DNA of 64,000 bases from Curvibacter sp. (GTDB taxonomy: Bacteria > Pseudomonadota > Gammaproteobacteria > Burkholderiales > Burkholderiaceae_C), in NCBI GenBank assembly GCA_020621965.1, contig JAHRYV010000005.1:38163-102162 (forward strand), in the 5' to 3' direction. Positions 17,117-26,857 of this stretch are shown piece by piece (position 1 is the stretch's first letter; every line of letters starts with the position of its first letter). Under the pieces are notes generated by a model. It had not been told where the DNA came from. It made no database searches and saw nothing but the letters and a program-made list of their open reading frames with translations. The position numbers and the translations under genes are program-made.

Positions 17117-18391
17117 ATGAATCGCGATCAGGCAAGAATTGCGGTCATTGGACTCGGATATGTCGGGCTTCCACTCGCAGTGGAATTTGGTCGCAAACGT
17201 CCTGTCGTCGGCTTTGATATCGACCAAAAACGCATTGATGAGCTGAAGGCTGGGATTGACTGCAATCTGGAAGCCGACCGTGACGAGTTGCTGGAAGCCA
17301 AGTCACTGACCTTCACCTATCGTGTCGAAGACCTGCGTAACTGCAACTGCTACATCATCACCGTGCCGACGCCCATCGACGAGCACAAGCGCCCCGATCT
17401 CACGCCACTCGTCAAAGCGAGCGAAACCGTGGCGGGTGTGCTGAAGAAAGGCGACATCGTGATCTACGAATCGACCGTCTATCCGGGCTGTACCGAAGAA
17501 GACTGCGTCCCGATTCTGGAGAAACGATCCGGCCTCAAATTCAACCAAGACTTCTATTGCGCTTATTGCCCCGAGCGCGTCAATCCTGGCGACAAGGAAC
17601 GTCGACTCACAAGCGTCGTGAAAGTGACCTCGGGGTCCACCCCGGAAATAGCGGATTTTGTTGACGACCTGTACAAGGACATCATTACCGCAGGCACCCA
17701 CAAAGCGGAGAGCATCAAGGTCGCGGAGGCCGCCAAGGTCATCGAAAACACCCAGCGTGATCTCAATATTGCACTCGTCAACGAGTTGGCCCTGATCTTC
17801 AACAAGATGGGCATCGACACCGAAGCCGTGCTCAAGGCCGCCGGCACCAAATGGAATTTTCTGCCCTTCCGCCCCGGCTTGGTCGGCGGTCACTGCATAG
17901 GCGTGGATCCCTACTACCTCACCCATAAAGCTCAGGCTATAGGCTACCACCCGGAAATCATACTGGCCGGGCGCCGCCTGAACGACAGCATGGGCACCTA
18001 CGTCGCGGCCCAGTTGGTGAAAGCCATGGCCAAGCGTCGAATACATCTCGAGAACTCCCGCGTGCTGGTCATGGGCCTCACCTTCAAGGAAAACTGCCCG
18101 GATCTGCGCAATACCCGGGTGGTCGATATCGTCAAGGAGTTGAAGGATTTCTGCTGCAATGTCGACGTCTACGACCCATGGGTCACAGCGTCAGAGGCGC
18201 AGCACGAATATGGCATCACCCCCATTGGCGAACCCCAGCAGGGAACGTACGATGCCATCCTGTTGGCCGTTGCACACAAGGAGTTCAAAAACATGGGTGC
18301 AGCCTATATCCGAGCCCTTGGCAAGAACACCAGCGTCATATACGACCTGAAATATGCTCTGCCGGCTGAAGAGTCGGATTTGCGGCTGTGA
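17117..18391 (+). CDS. tviB: UDP-N-acetyl-hexosamine 6-dehydrogenase, TviB/WbpO-like
   Basis: 424 residues. N-terminal NAD-binding motif [27 protein letters not shown], central YCPERVNPG, catalytic loop [16 protein letters not shown] (about residues 254-269) and C-terminal [15 protein letters not shown]. The GGHCIGVDP loop is typical of the UDP-GlcNAc/GalNAc group (TviB, WbpA, WecC) rather than the GGxCLPKD of UDP-glucose dehydrogenase, seen in the ugd gene at 43990. It probably makes UDP-GalNAcA or UDP-GlcNAcA for a surface polysaccharide. It stands alone, behind an IS remnant and away from the main polysaccharide locus. The start at 17117 follows an AG-rich stretch; upstream in-frame codons show no family similarity. 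Confidence 0.9.
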   Translation: MNRDQARIAVIGLGYVGLPLAVEFGRKRPVVGFDIDQKRIDELKAGIDCNLEADRDELLEAKSLTFTYRVEDLRNCNCYIITVPTPIDEHKRPDLTPLVKASETVAGVLKKGDIVIYESTVYPGCTEEDCVPILEKRSGLKFNQDFYCAYCPERVNPGDKERRLTSVVKVTSGSTPEIADFVDDLYKDIITAGTHKAESIKVAEAAKVIENTQRDLNIALVNELALIFNKMGIDTEAVLKAAGTKWNFLPFRPGLVGGHCIGVDPYYLTHKAQAIGYHPEIILAGRRLNDSMGTYVAAQLVKAMAKRRIHLENSRVLVMGLTFKENCPDLRNTRVVDIVKELKDFCCNVDVYDPWVTASEAQHEYGITPIGEPQQGTYDAILLAVAHKEFKNMGAAYIRALGKNTSVIYDLKYALPAEESDLRL

Positions 18392-18480
18392 AGTCGTAAC
18401 CGGCCGTAACCCGGGCAACGTCTTCAACAGAATCCCAGTGTGCGAGGTCCGGAACAGGCTTGAGTCTGTAACGGCGTGAG

Positions 18481-18510
18481 AAGGGGCAGCGCCGCCAGGC
18501 CTGCCCCTTT
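18481..18510. terminator. Bidirectional terminator between tviB and ahpF
   Basis: AAGGGGCAG (18481-18489) pairs with CTGCCCCTT (18501-18509) around an 11-nt loop, with A/T ends on both sides. It lies between two convergent genes and can serve both. Confidence 0.75.
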
Positions 18511-18528
18511 GTCTTGGAGTATTGCCGT

Positions 18529-20106
18529 TCAGGCTGCGACGCTCTGCGCCACCGGCGTGCGGATCAGGTGGTCGAAGGCGCTGAGCGCGGCCTTGGCGCC
18601 CTCGCCCGCGGCGATCACGATCTGCTTGTAGGGCACGGTGGTGCAGTCACCGGCGGCGAATACGCCCGCCACACTGGTGTGGCCCTTGGCGTCGACCACG
18701 ATCTCGCCGAAGCGGCTGAGCTCCAGCGTGCCCTTGAGCCACTCGGTGTTGGGCACCAGGCCGATCTGCACGAACACACCTTCGAGCTCGACCAGTTGCT
18801 CGGCGCCGCTGACACGGTCCTTGTAGCGCAGGCCGTTCACTCGTGAGCCGTCGCCGGTGATCTCGGTGGTCTGGGCGTTCACATGGACGGTGACGTTGGG
18901 CAGGCTCCTGAGCTTGCTCACCAGCACGGCGTCGGCCTTGAGGGCGTCGGCAAACTCGACCAGCGTCACGTGCTGCACGATGCCGGCGAGATCAATGGCC
19001 GCTTCCACACCCGAATTGCCGCCGCCGATCACGGCCACGCGCTTGCCCTTGAAGAGCGGGCCGTCGCAGTGCGGGCAATAGGCCACGCCGCGGTTCTTGT
19101 ATTCCTGCTCACCCGGCACGTTGACGTTGCGCCAGCGCGCGCCGGTGGAGAGGATGACACTGCGCGCCTTGAGCACGCCGCCGTTGGCCAGCTGCAGCTG
19201 CACCAGGCCGCCCGCCTCGCTGGCCGGGATCAGCTTGTCGGCACGCTGCAGGTTCATGATGTCCACCTCGTAGTGGCGCACCTGGGCTTCCAGCGCGGCG
19301 GCGAACTTGGGGCCGTCGGTCTCCAGCACCGAGATGTAGTTCTCGATGGCCAGGGTGTCGTTGACCTGGCCGCCGAAACGCTCGGCCGTCACGCCCACGC
19401 GGATGCCCTTGCGCGCCGCGTAGACGGCCGCCGCCGCACCGGCCGGGCCGCCGCCGACGATCAGCACGTCATACGCGTCCTTGGCGGACAGCTTGGCGGC
19501 TTCGCGCGCTTCCGACTTGACGTCGAGCTTGGCCACGATCTCCTCCACCGTCATGCGACCAGAAGCGAAGACCTGGCCGTTGAGGTAGACCATGGGCACG
19601 GCCATGATCTGGCGCGCGTCGACTTCGGCCTGGAACAGCGCGCCGTCGATCACCGTGGTCTGCACACGCGGGTTCAGCACGGCCATCAGGCTGGTGGCCT
19701 GCACCACGTCCGGGCAGTTGTGGCAGCTCAGGGACATGTAGACCTCGAACTTGAACTCGCCTTCCAGGCCCTGGATCTGCTCGATGACTTCGGGCTCGAC
19801 CTTGGGCGGGTGGCCGCCGGTCCACAGCAGGGCCAGCACCAGCGAGGTGAACTCGTGGCCCAGCGGGATCGCCGCAAAACGCACGCCGTGACTCTCGCCT
19901 TCGCGGGCAATCACGAAGGAGGGCTTGCGGGCGTCGCTGCCGCTCTCATCCAGCGTGACCAGCGCCGACAGGCCGGCGATGTCCTGCAGCAAGGCGCGCA
20001 GTTCGGCCGAGGCCGCGCCGTCGTCCAGCGAGGCGATCAGGCGGATCGGGCGTTGCAGTTTGCCGAGGTAGGCCTGCAACTGGGTCTTCAGGGTGTCGTC
20101 GAGCAT
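18529..20106 (-). CDS. ahpF: Alkyl hydroperoxide reductase subunit F
   Basis: 525 residues, near the E. coli length of 521. Flavoprotein disulfide reductase that passes NADH electrons to AhpC. The N-terminal thioredoxin-like pair carries CHNCPDVVQ (about 130), then FAD motif [11 protein letters not shown] (about 218), redox-active CPHCDGP (about 347) and NAD motif [11 protein letters not shown]. The ATG at 20106 is preceded by AGGAGA at good distance. It lies 107 bp behind ahpC in the same direction. Confidence 0.97.
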   Translation of the reverse strand: MLDDTLKTQLQAYLGKLQRPIRLIASLDDGAASAELRALLQDIAGLSALVTLDESGSDARKPSFVIAREGESHGVRFAAIPLGHEFTSLVLALLWTGGHPPKVEPEVIEQIQGLEGEFKFEVYMSLSCHNCPDVVQATSLMAVLNPRVQTTVIDGALFQAEVDARQIMAVPMVYLNGQVFASGRMTVEEIVAKLDVKSEAREAAKLSAKDAYDVLIVGGGPAGAAAAVYAARKGIRVGVTAERFGGQVNDTLAIENYISVLETDGPKFAAALEAQVRHYEVDIMNLQRADKLIPASEAGGLVQLQLANGGVLKARSVILSTGARWRNVNVPGEQEYKNRGVAYCPHCDGPLFKGKRVAVIGGGNSGVEAAIDLAGIVQHVTLVEFADALKADAVLVSKLRSLPNVTVHVNAQTTEITGDGSRVNGLRYKDRVSGAEQLVELEGVFVQIGLVPNTEWLKGTLELSRFGEIVVDAKGHTSVAGVFAAGDCTTVPYKQIVIAAGEGAKAALSAFDHLIRTPVAQSVAA

Positions 20107-20213
20107 GGTTTCTCTCCTGTAAGGATGGGGCGTCAATGCCGCTGGGGGATGGGCTGCATCCGGCTGGGATGCAGCCCATCGGGCTGCGGTACTGGCAGCG
20201 GTGGAAAGATGGT

Positions 20214-20777
20214 TTAGATCTTGCCGACCAGGTCCAGCGAGGGGGTCAGGGTCTTGGCGCCTTCGTTCCACTTGGCGGGGCAGACCTGGCCGGGGTTCTT
20301 GGCCACGTACTGGGCGGCCTTCAGTTTGCGCACGGTTTCCTTGACATCGCGGGCGATGGCGTTGTCATGCACTTCCATGGTCTTGATCACGCCTTCGGGG
20401 TTGATGATGAAGGTGCCGCGCAGCGCCAGGCCTTCTTCCTCGATGTGCACGCCGAAAGCGCGGGTCAGCTTGTGGGTCGGGTCGCCCACCAGCGGGAACT
20501 TGGCCTTGCCCACGGCGGGCGAGGTCTCGTGCCACACCTTGTGCGAGAAGTGGGTGTCGGTGGTGACGATGTAGACCTCGGCACCGGCCTTCTGGAACTC
20601 GGCGTAGTTGTCGGCAGCGTCCTCGATCTCGGTCGGGCAGTTGAAGGTGAAGGCGGCCGGCATGAAGATCAGCACGGACCACTTGCCCTGCAGGCTGGCT
20701 TCGGTAACGTCCACGAACTTGCCGTTGTGAAAGGCGGTGGTCTTGAAGGGCTGGACCTGGGTGTTGATCAGGGACAT
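20214..20777 (-). CDS. ahpC: Alkyl hydroperoxide reductase peroxiredoxin subunit C
   Basis: 187 residues, full length. 2-Cys peroxiredoxin with peroxidatic Cys in [11 protein letters not shown] (about 47) and resolving Cys in GQVCPAKW (about 166). It reduces peroxides and is recycled by AhpF encoded downstream. AGGAG precedes the ATG at 20777. A candidate OxyR-type site lies upstream. Confidence 0.97.
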   Translation of the reverse strand: MSLINTQVQPFKTTAFHNGKFVDVTEASLQGKWSVLIFMPAAFTFNCPTEIEDAADNYAEFQKAGAEVYIVTTDTHFSHKVWHETSPAVGKAKFPLVGDPTHKLTRAFGVHIEEEGLALRGTFIINPEGVIKTMEVHDNAIARDVKETVRKLKAAQYVAKNPGQVCPAKWNEGAKTLTPSLDLVGKI

Positions 20778-20983
20778 CGATAACTCCTGTAGTTGATAAA
20801 AGGCATTTATGAAAATGACCGGTTCAATTCAAACCGATGGCGTGAATTGTAGATGAAAGCTATCGATTTTTATTATTGATTTAACAATACTACCGATAGG
20901 AAAGATTTATTGCGCCGCACATGAACGCGTGCGGAATGCGCGTCAGAAACGGAAGGTCGAGGTGGCGCGATGTGAGCGCCCGC
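20778..20983. other. AT-rich region upstream of ahpC
   Basis: About 200 bases between ahpC and the remnant downstream of fic. The part at 20850-20910 is clearly AT-rich and holds the candidate OxyR site; it is the likely ahpC promoter. I see no gene here. Confidence 0.5.
20860..20899. promoter_or_regulatory. Candidate OxyR/LysR-type binding region upstream of ahpC
   Basis: CTATCG at 20860-20865 and CGATAG at 20894-20899 form an inverted repeat across an AT-rich stretch, with an inner imperfect dyad ATCGAT...ATTGAT (20862-20880). The ATAG/CTAT half-site content and position about 85-120 bp upstream of ahpC fit OxyR control. It is not a full match to the four-element consensus. Confidence 0.4.
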
Positions 20984-21025
20984 TCAAAGGCCGGAGCTCT
21001 TAAGCAGCAGTCCCAGCAGCGCGCT
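20984..21025 (-). pseudogene. Remnant of a second chrA 3' end
   Basis: Reverse-strand reading gives SALLGLLLKSSGL-stop, which matches the end of the chrA gene nearby (ALLGLAVKSAGL-stop at 22429). The DNA agrees over about 40 bp, including TCAAAGGCCGG and CCCAGCAGCGC. It lies directly behind the fic stop. It looks like the footprint of a lost or recombined chrA-type gene. Confidence 0.55.
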
Positions 21026-21045
21026 TCCAACGCTGGGAGATATGT

Positions 21046-22251
21046 TCACGGCGCTCCATGAACAGTGGCGGCATCCGCTTCCGCCTCCGGCCATAGACGC
21101 GGAAACAGGAAACGCAGGGCGTGCTGCGGCAGGCCAAAGCGCACCTTGCCCTGCGCGGAGTCAGACTTGAGCAATCCCCGCTTGAGCAGCGCGCCCAGCA
21201 CATCGGTGGCGCCGCGCGCGCTCATGCCGATCATGCTCTTGAAGTCGCCGCGAGCCATCTCCTCGCCGCTGAGGAAAAGGTAGTGCAGGCCCCGCAGGGC
21301 CTCCTGGCGCACGCCCGACTTCAGCACGGTTTCCTCGAACACGAGGCAGGCTTCGAGACGCGCCTTCATGGTCTCGAAGTCCAGCATGCCCGACATGAAG
21401 CCGACCTGATCCAGGCAGGTATCGAGCACGTAGTCGATCCAGGCCATCAGGGCCTGCTCGCTCAGATTGCCCCGCCCGTCCAGGTCGCCGCGGCGTGCGC
21501 TGTCCGCATCGGCCAGCAAGGCGTAGTAGCGCTCGGTGCTGCGTGCAAAGCCTCGCAGCGGTGACCACAGCCCGCCGGTATAACCCAGCGCGCTCAGCAA
21601 GGTATGCGTGTGCAAGCGCATCACCCGGCCATTGCCATCGACAAAGGGGTGGATCCAACCCAGCCGCTGATGGGCAGCCGCCAGCGCGACCAGGGTCAGT
21701 TCTCCCGGGCGAACCGTGCCGTAAAAAGTCGCCCAGCGCGTCAGAAACTGCGTCACGCTGGCGTGCGCGGGCGCCACATGCTGGCCCACCTGTACTTCGC
21801 GCTGGCGCAACTGCCCGGGCACGATGGGCTCGTTCTGCGTCGTCACCAGATCAGTGGCCGGCAGCCGACCGAATAGCCCCCGGTGCAGCTCACACACCGC
21901 CTCGACCGAATACAGCGCCTTGGCGCCGGCCTCGCCGGCGTAACGCGTTTCCAGCGATTGCTCGGCTTCGATATGGGCGACGGCCAGGCGCTGTCTGGCG
22001 GCCAGCCCGAGGTCCCGGGAAAAGTCCTGGCGCAAAGCCTGCTCGATCTCGTGCGGCCGCGTGTGTTGCCCCTCGATGCGGTTGGTGTAGTACGAGTTCA
22101 TGCTGCGCAGCAAGTTGCGCAGTTCCGGCGGCACCCGCGTCCCCGCCAGCCGCGTGGCTTGCCGCAACAGGACGTGCGACTTGGCCAAGAGAGGCTCAAG
22201 CCGTGCCTCTGAAGGCAAGAGAGGCTCAAACTGGACCGGATCGGTATACAT
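21046..22251 (-). CDS. Fic domain protein (adenylyltransferase)
   Basis: 401 residues. The complete Fic motif HPFVDGNGRVMR (about 202-213) predicts AMP transfer from ATP to a protein hydroxyl. An N-terminal TNRIEG (about 56-61) fits the inhibitory helix motif (S/T)xxxE(G/N) of class II Fic proteins, which keeps the enzyme off until relieved. The C-terminal part (about 300-390) looks like a winged helix (FKSMIGMSARGATDVLGALLKRGLL), common in this Fic/DUF4172-like architecture and possibly DNA-binding. It is a single gene with no separate antitoxin. Its target is unknown. Confidence 0.88.
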   Translation of the reverse strand: MYTDPVQFEPLLPSEARLEPLLAKSHVLLRQATRLAGTRVPPELRNLLRSMNSYYTNRIEGQHTRPHEIEQALRQDFSRDLGLAARQRLAVAHIEAEQSLETRYAGEAGAKALYSVEAVCELHRGLFGRLPATDLVTTQNEPIVPGQLRQREVQVGQHVAPAHASVTQFLTRWATFYGTVRPGELTLVALAAAHQRLGWIHPFVDGNGRVMRLHTHTLLSALGYTGGLWSPLRGFARSTERYYALLADADSARRGDLDGRGNLSEQALMAWIDYVLDTCLDQVGFMSGMLDFETMKARLEACLVFEETVLKSGVRQEALRGLHYLFLSGEEMARGDFKSMIGMSARGATDVLGALLKRGLLKSDSAQGKVRFGLPQHALRFLFPRLWPEAEADAATVHGAP

Positions 22252-22259
22252 GGCGTTTA

Positions 22260-22347
22260 TTTTGCCAAGTTTCTTGTATTTGTAAACTATTGTTTTTATT
22301 CAGTTTTTTAAAATTTTTTCAAACTATTTTGCCAACGTTTTTGCCAA
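22260..22347 (-). promoter_or_regulatory. Three TTGGCAAAA repeats in the fic promoter region
   Basis: TTTTGCCAA occurs at 22260-22268, 22327-22335 and 22339-22347 (TTGGCAAAA on the fic strand). Two copies are 12 bp apart; the third touches the ATG region. The stretch between is very AT-rich. This looks like a repeated operator, perhaps for Fic's own winged-helix domain. Confidence 0.45.
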
Positions 22348-22428
22348 CCATGGCGCCCACTCAGCCAGAACGCGGGCACTTCGACCTGCCGGATCGCCTT
22401 GGTCAGCGTACCTCAGGGGTGGTGACGT

Positions 22429-23778
<1,350 letters not shown>

Positions 23779-23822
23779 GAGGGCCGATCATAGTCGCGCG
23801 GGCCAACCCCACCTTGCACAAG

Positions 23823-24863
23823 TCAATCCGCGAGAGCGGACAAGTCGAGCTCCGGATGGCGTCGATGCAGCGACTCCCTCCCCTGCTGGGCACGCTCCCT
23901 CCAGCCCGGCCCGCGGTTCACCAGATCGGTCCAGGCCGCGCGCAGCGCCCCGACGTCGTTCTCCGCCAAGTACTCGATGAGCGCCGCCGCCTGGTCGAGA
24001 TCCTTGCTGGCTTTGGTGCGCTGGGCCTGGGGCCGCTCGCCGTAGACCAGCAGCTTGTGGACTGCGTACTTCTCGGGCGGCGGCGCATTGACCACGATAG
24101 GACCGGTATTGCTCAGCAGCGCGAGCTGGATCGGGCTCTCCATCGAGAACTCCAGGAACTTGAGCGGCTGCATCGTCACGTTCAGCGGCTCGATCTTGAC
24201 CGGCTCATCGCCGCCACGATGCATCGCGGTTACGAAGTCGAGCTGAAGGTCCGGCTCGTCCGACTTCACGTAGGTGGTCAGACTCTTTACCGGTACAAAA
24301 CCCATCCTGAGCGAATCGATCACGGCCGGCGTGTCGATCTTCACGGTGGCCGGCAGGGCGATGGAGACGTTCCTGCCGGCATGGGCAAAGTCCAGGTCCA
24401 GCGTCTGGGCGCCTGTGTTCCAGGTCACGCCGAGCAGGTTCTGATAGGCCAGGTAGACGTGCGTGCCGATCAGGATGCCGCCCGCGTGGAAGAAGCCCGC
24501 GTCCGCCAGACGGCCGATGATTCTGGCGTGGGCGGGGATGATGTAGCTGCATCCGGCAGCGATGGCCACTCGGGCGAGCTGGCGCAGGTGCTGTTGCTGC
24601 GGCGCCTGGGGGTTCTTGCGATGCTCGTCGATTAGCGCGTCCAGCTCCGGCGAGGCTGGCCCCACATAGATCTGGGTCTGCCTGCCCATGAGATCCGGGA
24701 CCTGGTAGTAGACGTAGGCCTTGCCCTTGACCTTCTTGGTCGAGAAGCTGCCCGGCAGGCTGGCCACGGAGCGCACATGGGCAAGCTGGGCGGCTCCCAG
24801 GACCTGGGCAAAGGCAGCCTGCGCCTGGGCCGATTGAGGAGTGTGGAGCATGGCTATACTCAC
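23823..24863 (-). CDS. GSU2403-family nucleotidyltransferase-fold protein
   Basis: 346 residues. It resembles the GSU2403/NTP_transf_8 family: an N-terminal segment with KVKGKAYVYYQVPD, a central GGILIGTHVYLAYQNLLG, then TLDLDFAH, whose acidic pair can serve as the metal ligands of a polymerase-beta-type fold, and a helical C-terminus. Function is not established; such proteins are often linked with mobile or defence-like modules. It stands alone here, divergent from the YdcF gene with an 81-bp gap. Confidence 0.7.
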   Translation of the reverse strand: MSIAMLHTPQSAQAQAAFAQVLGAAQLAHVRSVASLPGSFSTKKVKGKAYVYYQVPDLMGRQTQIYVGPASPELDALIDEHRKNPQAPQQQHLRQLARVAIAAGCSYIIPAHARIIGRLADAGFFHAGGILIGTHVYLAYQNLLGVTWNTGAQTLDLDFAHAGRNVSIALPATVKIDTPAVIDSLRMGFVPVKSLTTYVKSDEPDLQLDFVTAMHRGGDEPVKIEPLNVTMQPLKFLEFSMESPIQLALLSNTGPIVVNAPPPEKYAVHKLLVYGERPQAQRTKASKDLDQAAALIEYLAENDVGALRAAWTDLVNRGPGWRERAQQGRESLHRRHPELDLSALAD

Positions 24864-24944
24864 GTTTTAGTTTTTCAGTATAACGCAGGACAAGGTTCTC
24901 GGGCTCCACAGGAATGTCCCCTTGGCCCGCCACAATAGCGCCCC

Positions 24945-25712
24945 ATGTTCATCGTCGCCCAACTGCTCGCCTTCCTCACCCAGCCGCTGGCTTGGGTGCT
25001 CATGTTGCTGACCGTGGGTTTGTTGCTGCAGCGCCGCTGGCGCCGCGGCGGCACGGCCCTGCTGTGGAGCGCGCTGACCGTGCTCGTGCTGCAAGGCTGG
25101 GAGCCGCTGCCCGACGCCCTGCTGCGCAGGTTGGAGACGCAATACCCGGCGCCGGCACAGATCGACCTGAGCCGCTACGCCGGTGTGGTGGTGCTGGGTG
25201 GGGCCACCGCGTCGACCTATGTGTGGGAAGGCCATGAACAACCGGCCTTGACCGAGGCAGCCGAGCGCCTGACGGCGGCCATACCGCTGCTGCAGCGCGC
25301 GCCGCAGCTCAAGCTGCTGTACACCGGTGGCGAGGGAACCTTCGTGCCCACCGGCTTGACCGAAGCGGAGCGGGCGCGGCGTTTTTATGCCCAGATGGGC
25401 GTGGACCTGCGGCGCGTGCTGCTGGAGTCGGCCTCACGCACCACCTACGAGAACGCCGTGCTCAGCGCCGCCCTGCCCGGCGTGGACAAGAGCCAGCCCT
25501 GGCTGCTGTTGACCTCAGCCAACCACATGCCGCGTTCCATGGCCACTTTTGAGAAAGCGGGCTGGAACGTGACGCCCTGGCCCACCGATTACCGCACCGG
25601 GCTGGCCACGCCCTGGACGCAGTACTCGCTGGCCGGCGGTGCCGAGAAGTGGCACACCGTCCTGCACGAGTATCTGGGGATGTGGGTCTACCGGTTCACT
25701 GGCCGGGGCTGA
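24945..25712 (+). CDS. YdcF/ElyC family membrane protein (DUF218)
   Basis: 255 residues with two N-terminal membrane helices (about 4-26 and 36-52), then a DUF218 domain with VVVLGGATAS, LLYTGGEG and ESASRTTYENAV (about 168-179). ElyC-like proteins act in envelope polysaccharide or lipid-carrier metabolism; the exact substrate is not known. Confidence 0.85.
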   Translation: MFIVAQLLAFLTQPLAWVLMLLTVGLLLQRRWRRGGTALLWSALTVLVLQGWEPLPDALLRRLETQYPAPAQIDLSRYAGVVVLGGATASTYVWEGHEQPALTEAAERLTAAIPLLQRAPQLKLLYTGGEGTFVPTGLTEAERARRFYAQMGVDLRRVLLESASRTTYENAVLSAALPGVDKSQPWLLLTSANHMPRSMATFEKAGWNVTPWPTDYRTGLATPWTQYSLAGGAEKWHTVLHEYLGMWVYRFTGRG

Positions 25713-25722
25713 CGGTCGGCAC

Positions 25723-26151
25723 TCAGCTGAGCTGCACCATGGCCTGCACATCGGCGACCAGTTCCGTCACCAATACGCACAACTCCCGTATCGTGGACTC
25801 CTCCACATCCAGGAATCCCTCGTACTCGGCCAGATTTCTCTTTTGATGCGCCGCATCCAACACCCGCCAACGATGGGCAGGCCAAGCCACCGTGTGAGCC
25901 AGGCATTGAAAAACCGTGTATCGGTTTTCGCTGCGATAGCCATGCCAGCGCAGCGCCGCCAAAGCCGCCGCATGAGCGGCGTTATAGGCACTGGTGAAAC
26001 GCCCTTCCCGTGAAACGCGCTCCAGCTGCGCATCCGCCAGCCGCGTGCGCGCCATTTCCAGCATGCGCCTGACTTCCGCCTCGTTGCGCGGCTCCGCCTT
26101 CAACTGGCCGATGCGCACCAGGTTATCCAGCTCGGGCAGGCTCATGGGCAT
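25723..26151 (-). CDS. HEPN-domain protein, putative toxin of an MNT/HEPN pair
   Basis: 142 residues, all helical. It has NAAHAAALAALRWHGYR in the middle and DAAHQKRNLAEYEG near residue 105. The RN...EY element matches the HEPN RNase signature region, although the classical RX4-6H is not perfect. Its 5' end overlaps the preceding nucleotidyltransferase gene by 29 bp. In such pairs the HEPN protein is typically an RNase toxin and the MNT partner neutralises it, often by AMP addition. Confidence 0.7.
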   Translation of the reverse strand: MPMSLPELDNLVRIGQLKAEPRNEAEVRRMLEMARTRLADAQLERVSREGRFTSAYNAAHAAALAALRWHGYRSENRYTVFQCLAHTVAWPAHRWRVLDAAHQKRNLAEYEGFLDVEESTIRELCVLVTELVADVQAMVQLS

Positions 26152-26713
26152 CTCCGATCAGCGTCAGGACAGGCTGCGACAAGACACGGTTGACAAACGA
26201 ATCGGGCTCGCGGCGGCGCCGCTCGAATTCTTCGGGCGTGTAGCAGTTGGGATTGATCTTCCGGCCCAACTGCGCCTCCACCGGCAGCAACCGATCCAGC
26301 ACTTCGCTCAGCAGAAGATCGTCCCCCACCAGCATCACATCCACATCACTTTGCGCTGTGTCTGTTTGCCTGGCGACCGAACCATAGACCCAGGCCGCCT
26401 GTAGTTTGGGCTGCAGGGGCGTCAAGGCATCCTGCAACAAGGGCACCACGCCCAGCGTCTTGCGCGTCAGCGCAACCAATTCCGCAAACACAGGGCTTTG
26501 CGCATGCGCCTGAAAGTGGCGCATATTGCCCACCCGCTCGGAGCGTACCAAACCCGCCTCCACCAATCGGTTGAGCTCCCGCTGCAGCGAGGCACTGCCC
26601 AAACCCGTGAGGCGCCTGAGCTCGCTCAAGTGGTAAACCCGCTCGGGCTGACCAAAGAGCCAGCGATACACCCTGGACTGGCTGTCGGAGAATATGGCTG
26701 CGCCGATGGACAT
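26123..26713 (-). CDS. Winged-helix/MNT nucleotidyltransferase, putative antitoxin
   Basis: 196 residues. Residues about 1-75 form an ArsR-like winged helix (YHLSELRRLTGLGSASLQRELNRL). Residues about 105-160 carry the minimal nucleotidyltransferase signature GSVARQTDTAQSDVDVM, an exact GS-X10-DXD. The HTH fusion suggests it both neutralises the HEPN toxin and represses its own promoter. It leads the two-gene operon. Confidence 0.82.
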   Translation of the reverse strand: MSIGAAIFSDSQSRVYRWLFGQPERVYHLSELRRLTGLGSASLQRELNRLVEAGLVRSERVGNMRHFQAHAQSPVFAELVALTRKTLGVVPLLQDALTPLQPKLQAAWVYGSVARQTDTAQSDVDVMLVGDDLLLSEVLDRLLPVEAQLGRKINPNCYTPEEFERRRREPDSFVNRVLSQPVLTLIGDAHEPARAG

Positions 26714-26775
26714 TGCCAGATATTAGCATGATCAGTCCATTATTTGGCACGAATATCGCCACGCTATAGCGCCCT

Positions 26776-26850
26776 CGTTCGCCCTGAGCTTGTCGAAGGG
26801 CCCTGAGTCCTGGCACGGGACAGGCTTGGACAAGCTCAGCCCGAACGGGG
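26776..26850. repeat. Extragenic inverted repeat (GAGCTTGTCGAAGGG type)
   Basis: The arms CGTTCGCCCTGAGCTTGTCG (from 26776) and GACAAGCTCAGCCCGAACG (from 26829) are imperfect inverted copies with a central spacer. This CTGAGCTTGTCGAAGG-type sequence is a widespread intergenic repeat of proteobacteria. It may act as terminator for either flanking - strand gene. Confidence 0.7.
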
Positions 26851-26857
26851 TAAACGC

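Noticed and set aside
18883..20217. A 440-codon forward frame opposite ahpF
   Set aside because: Antisense shadow; ahpF has both CXXC redox motifs and full length.
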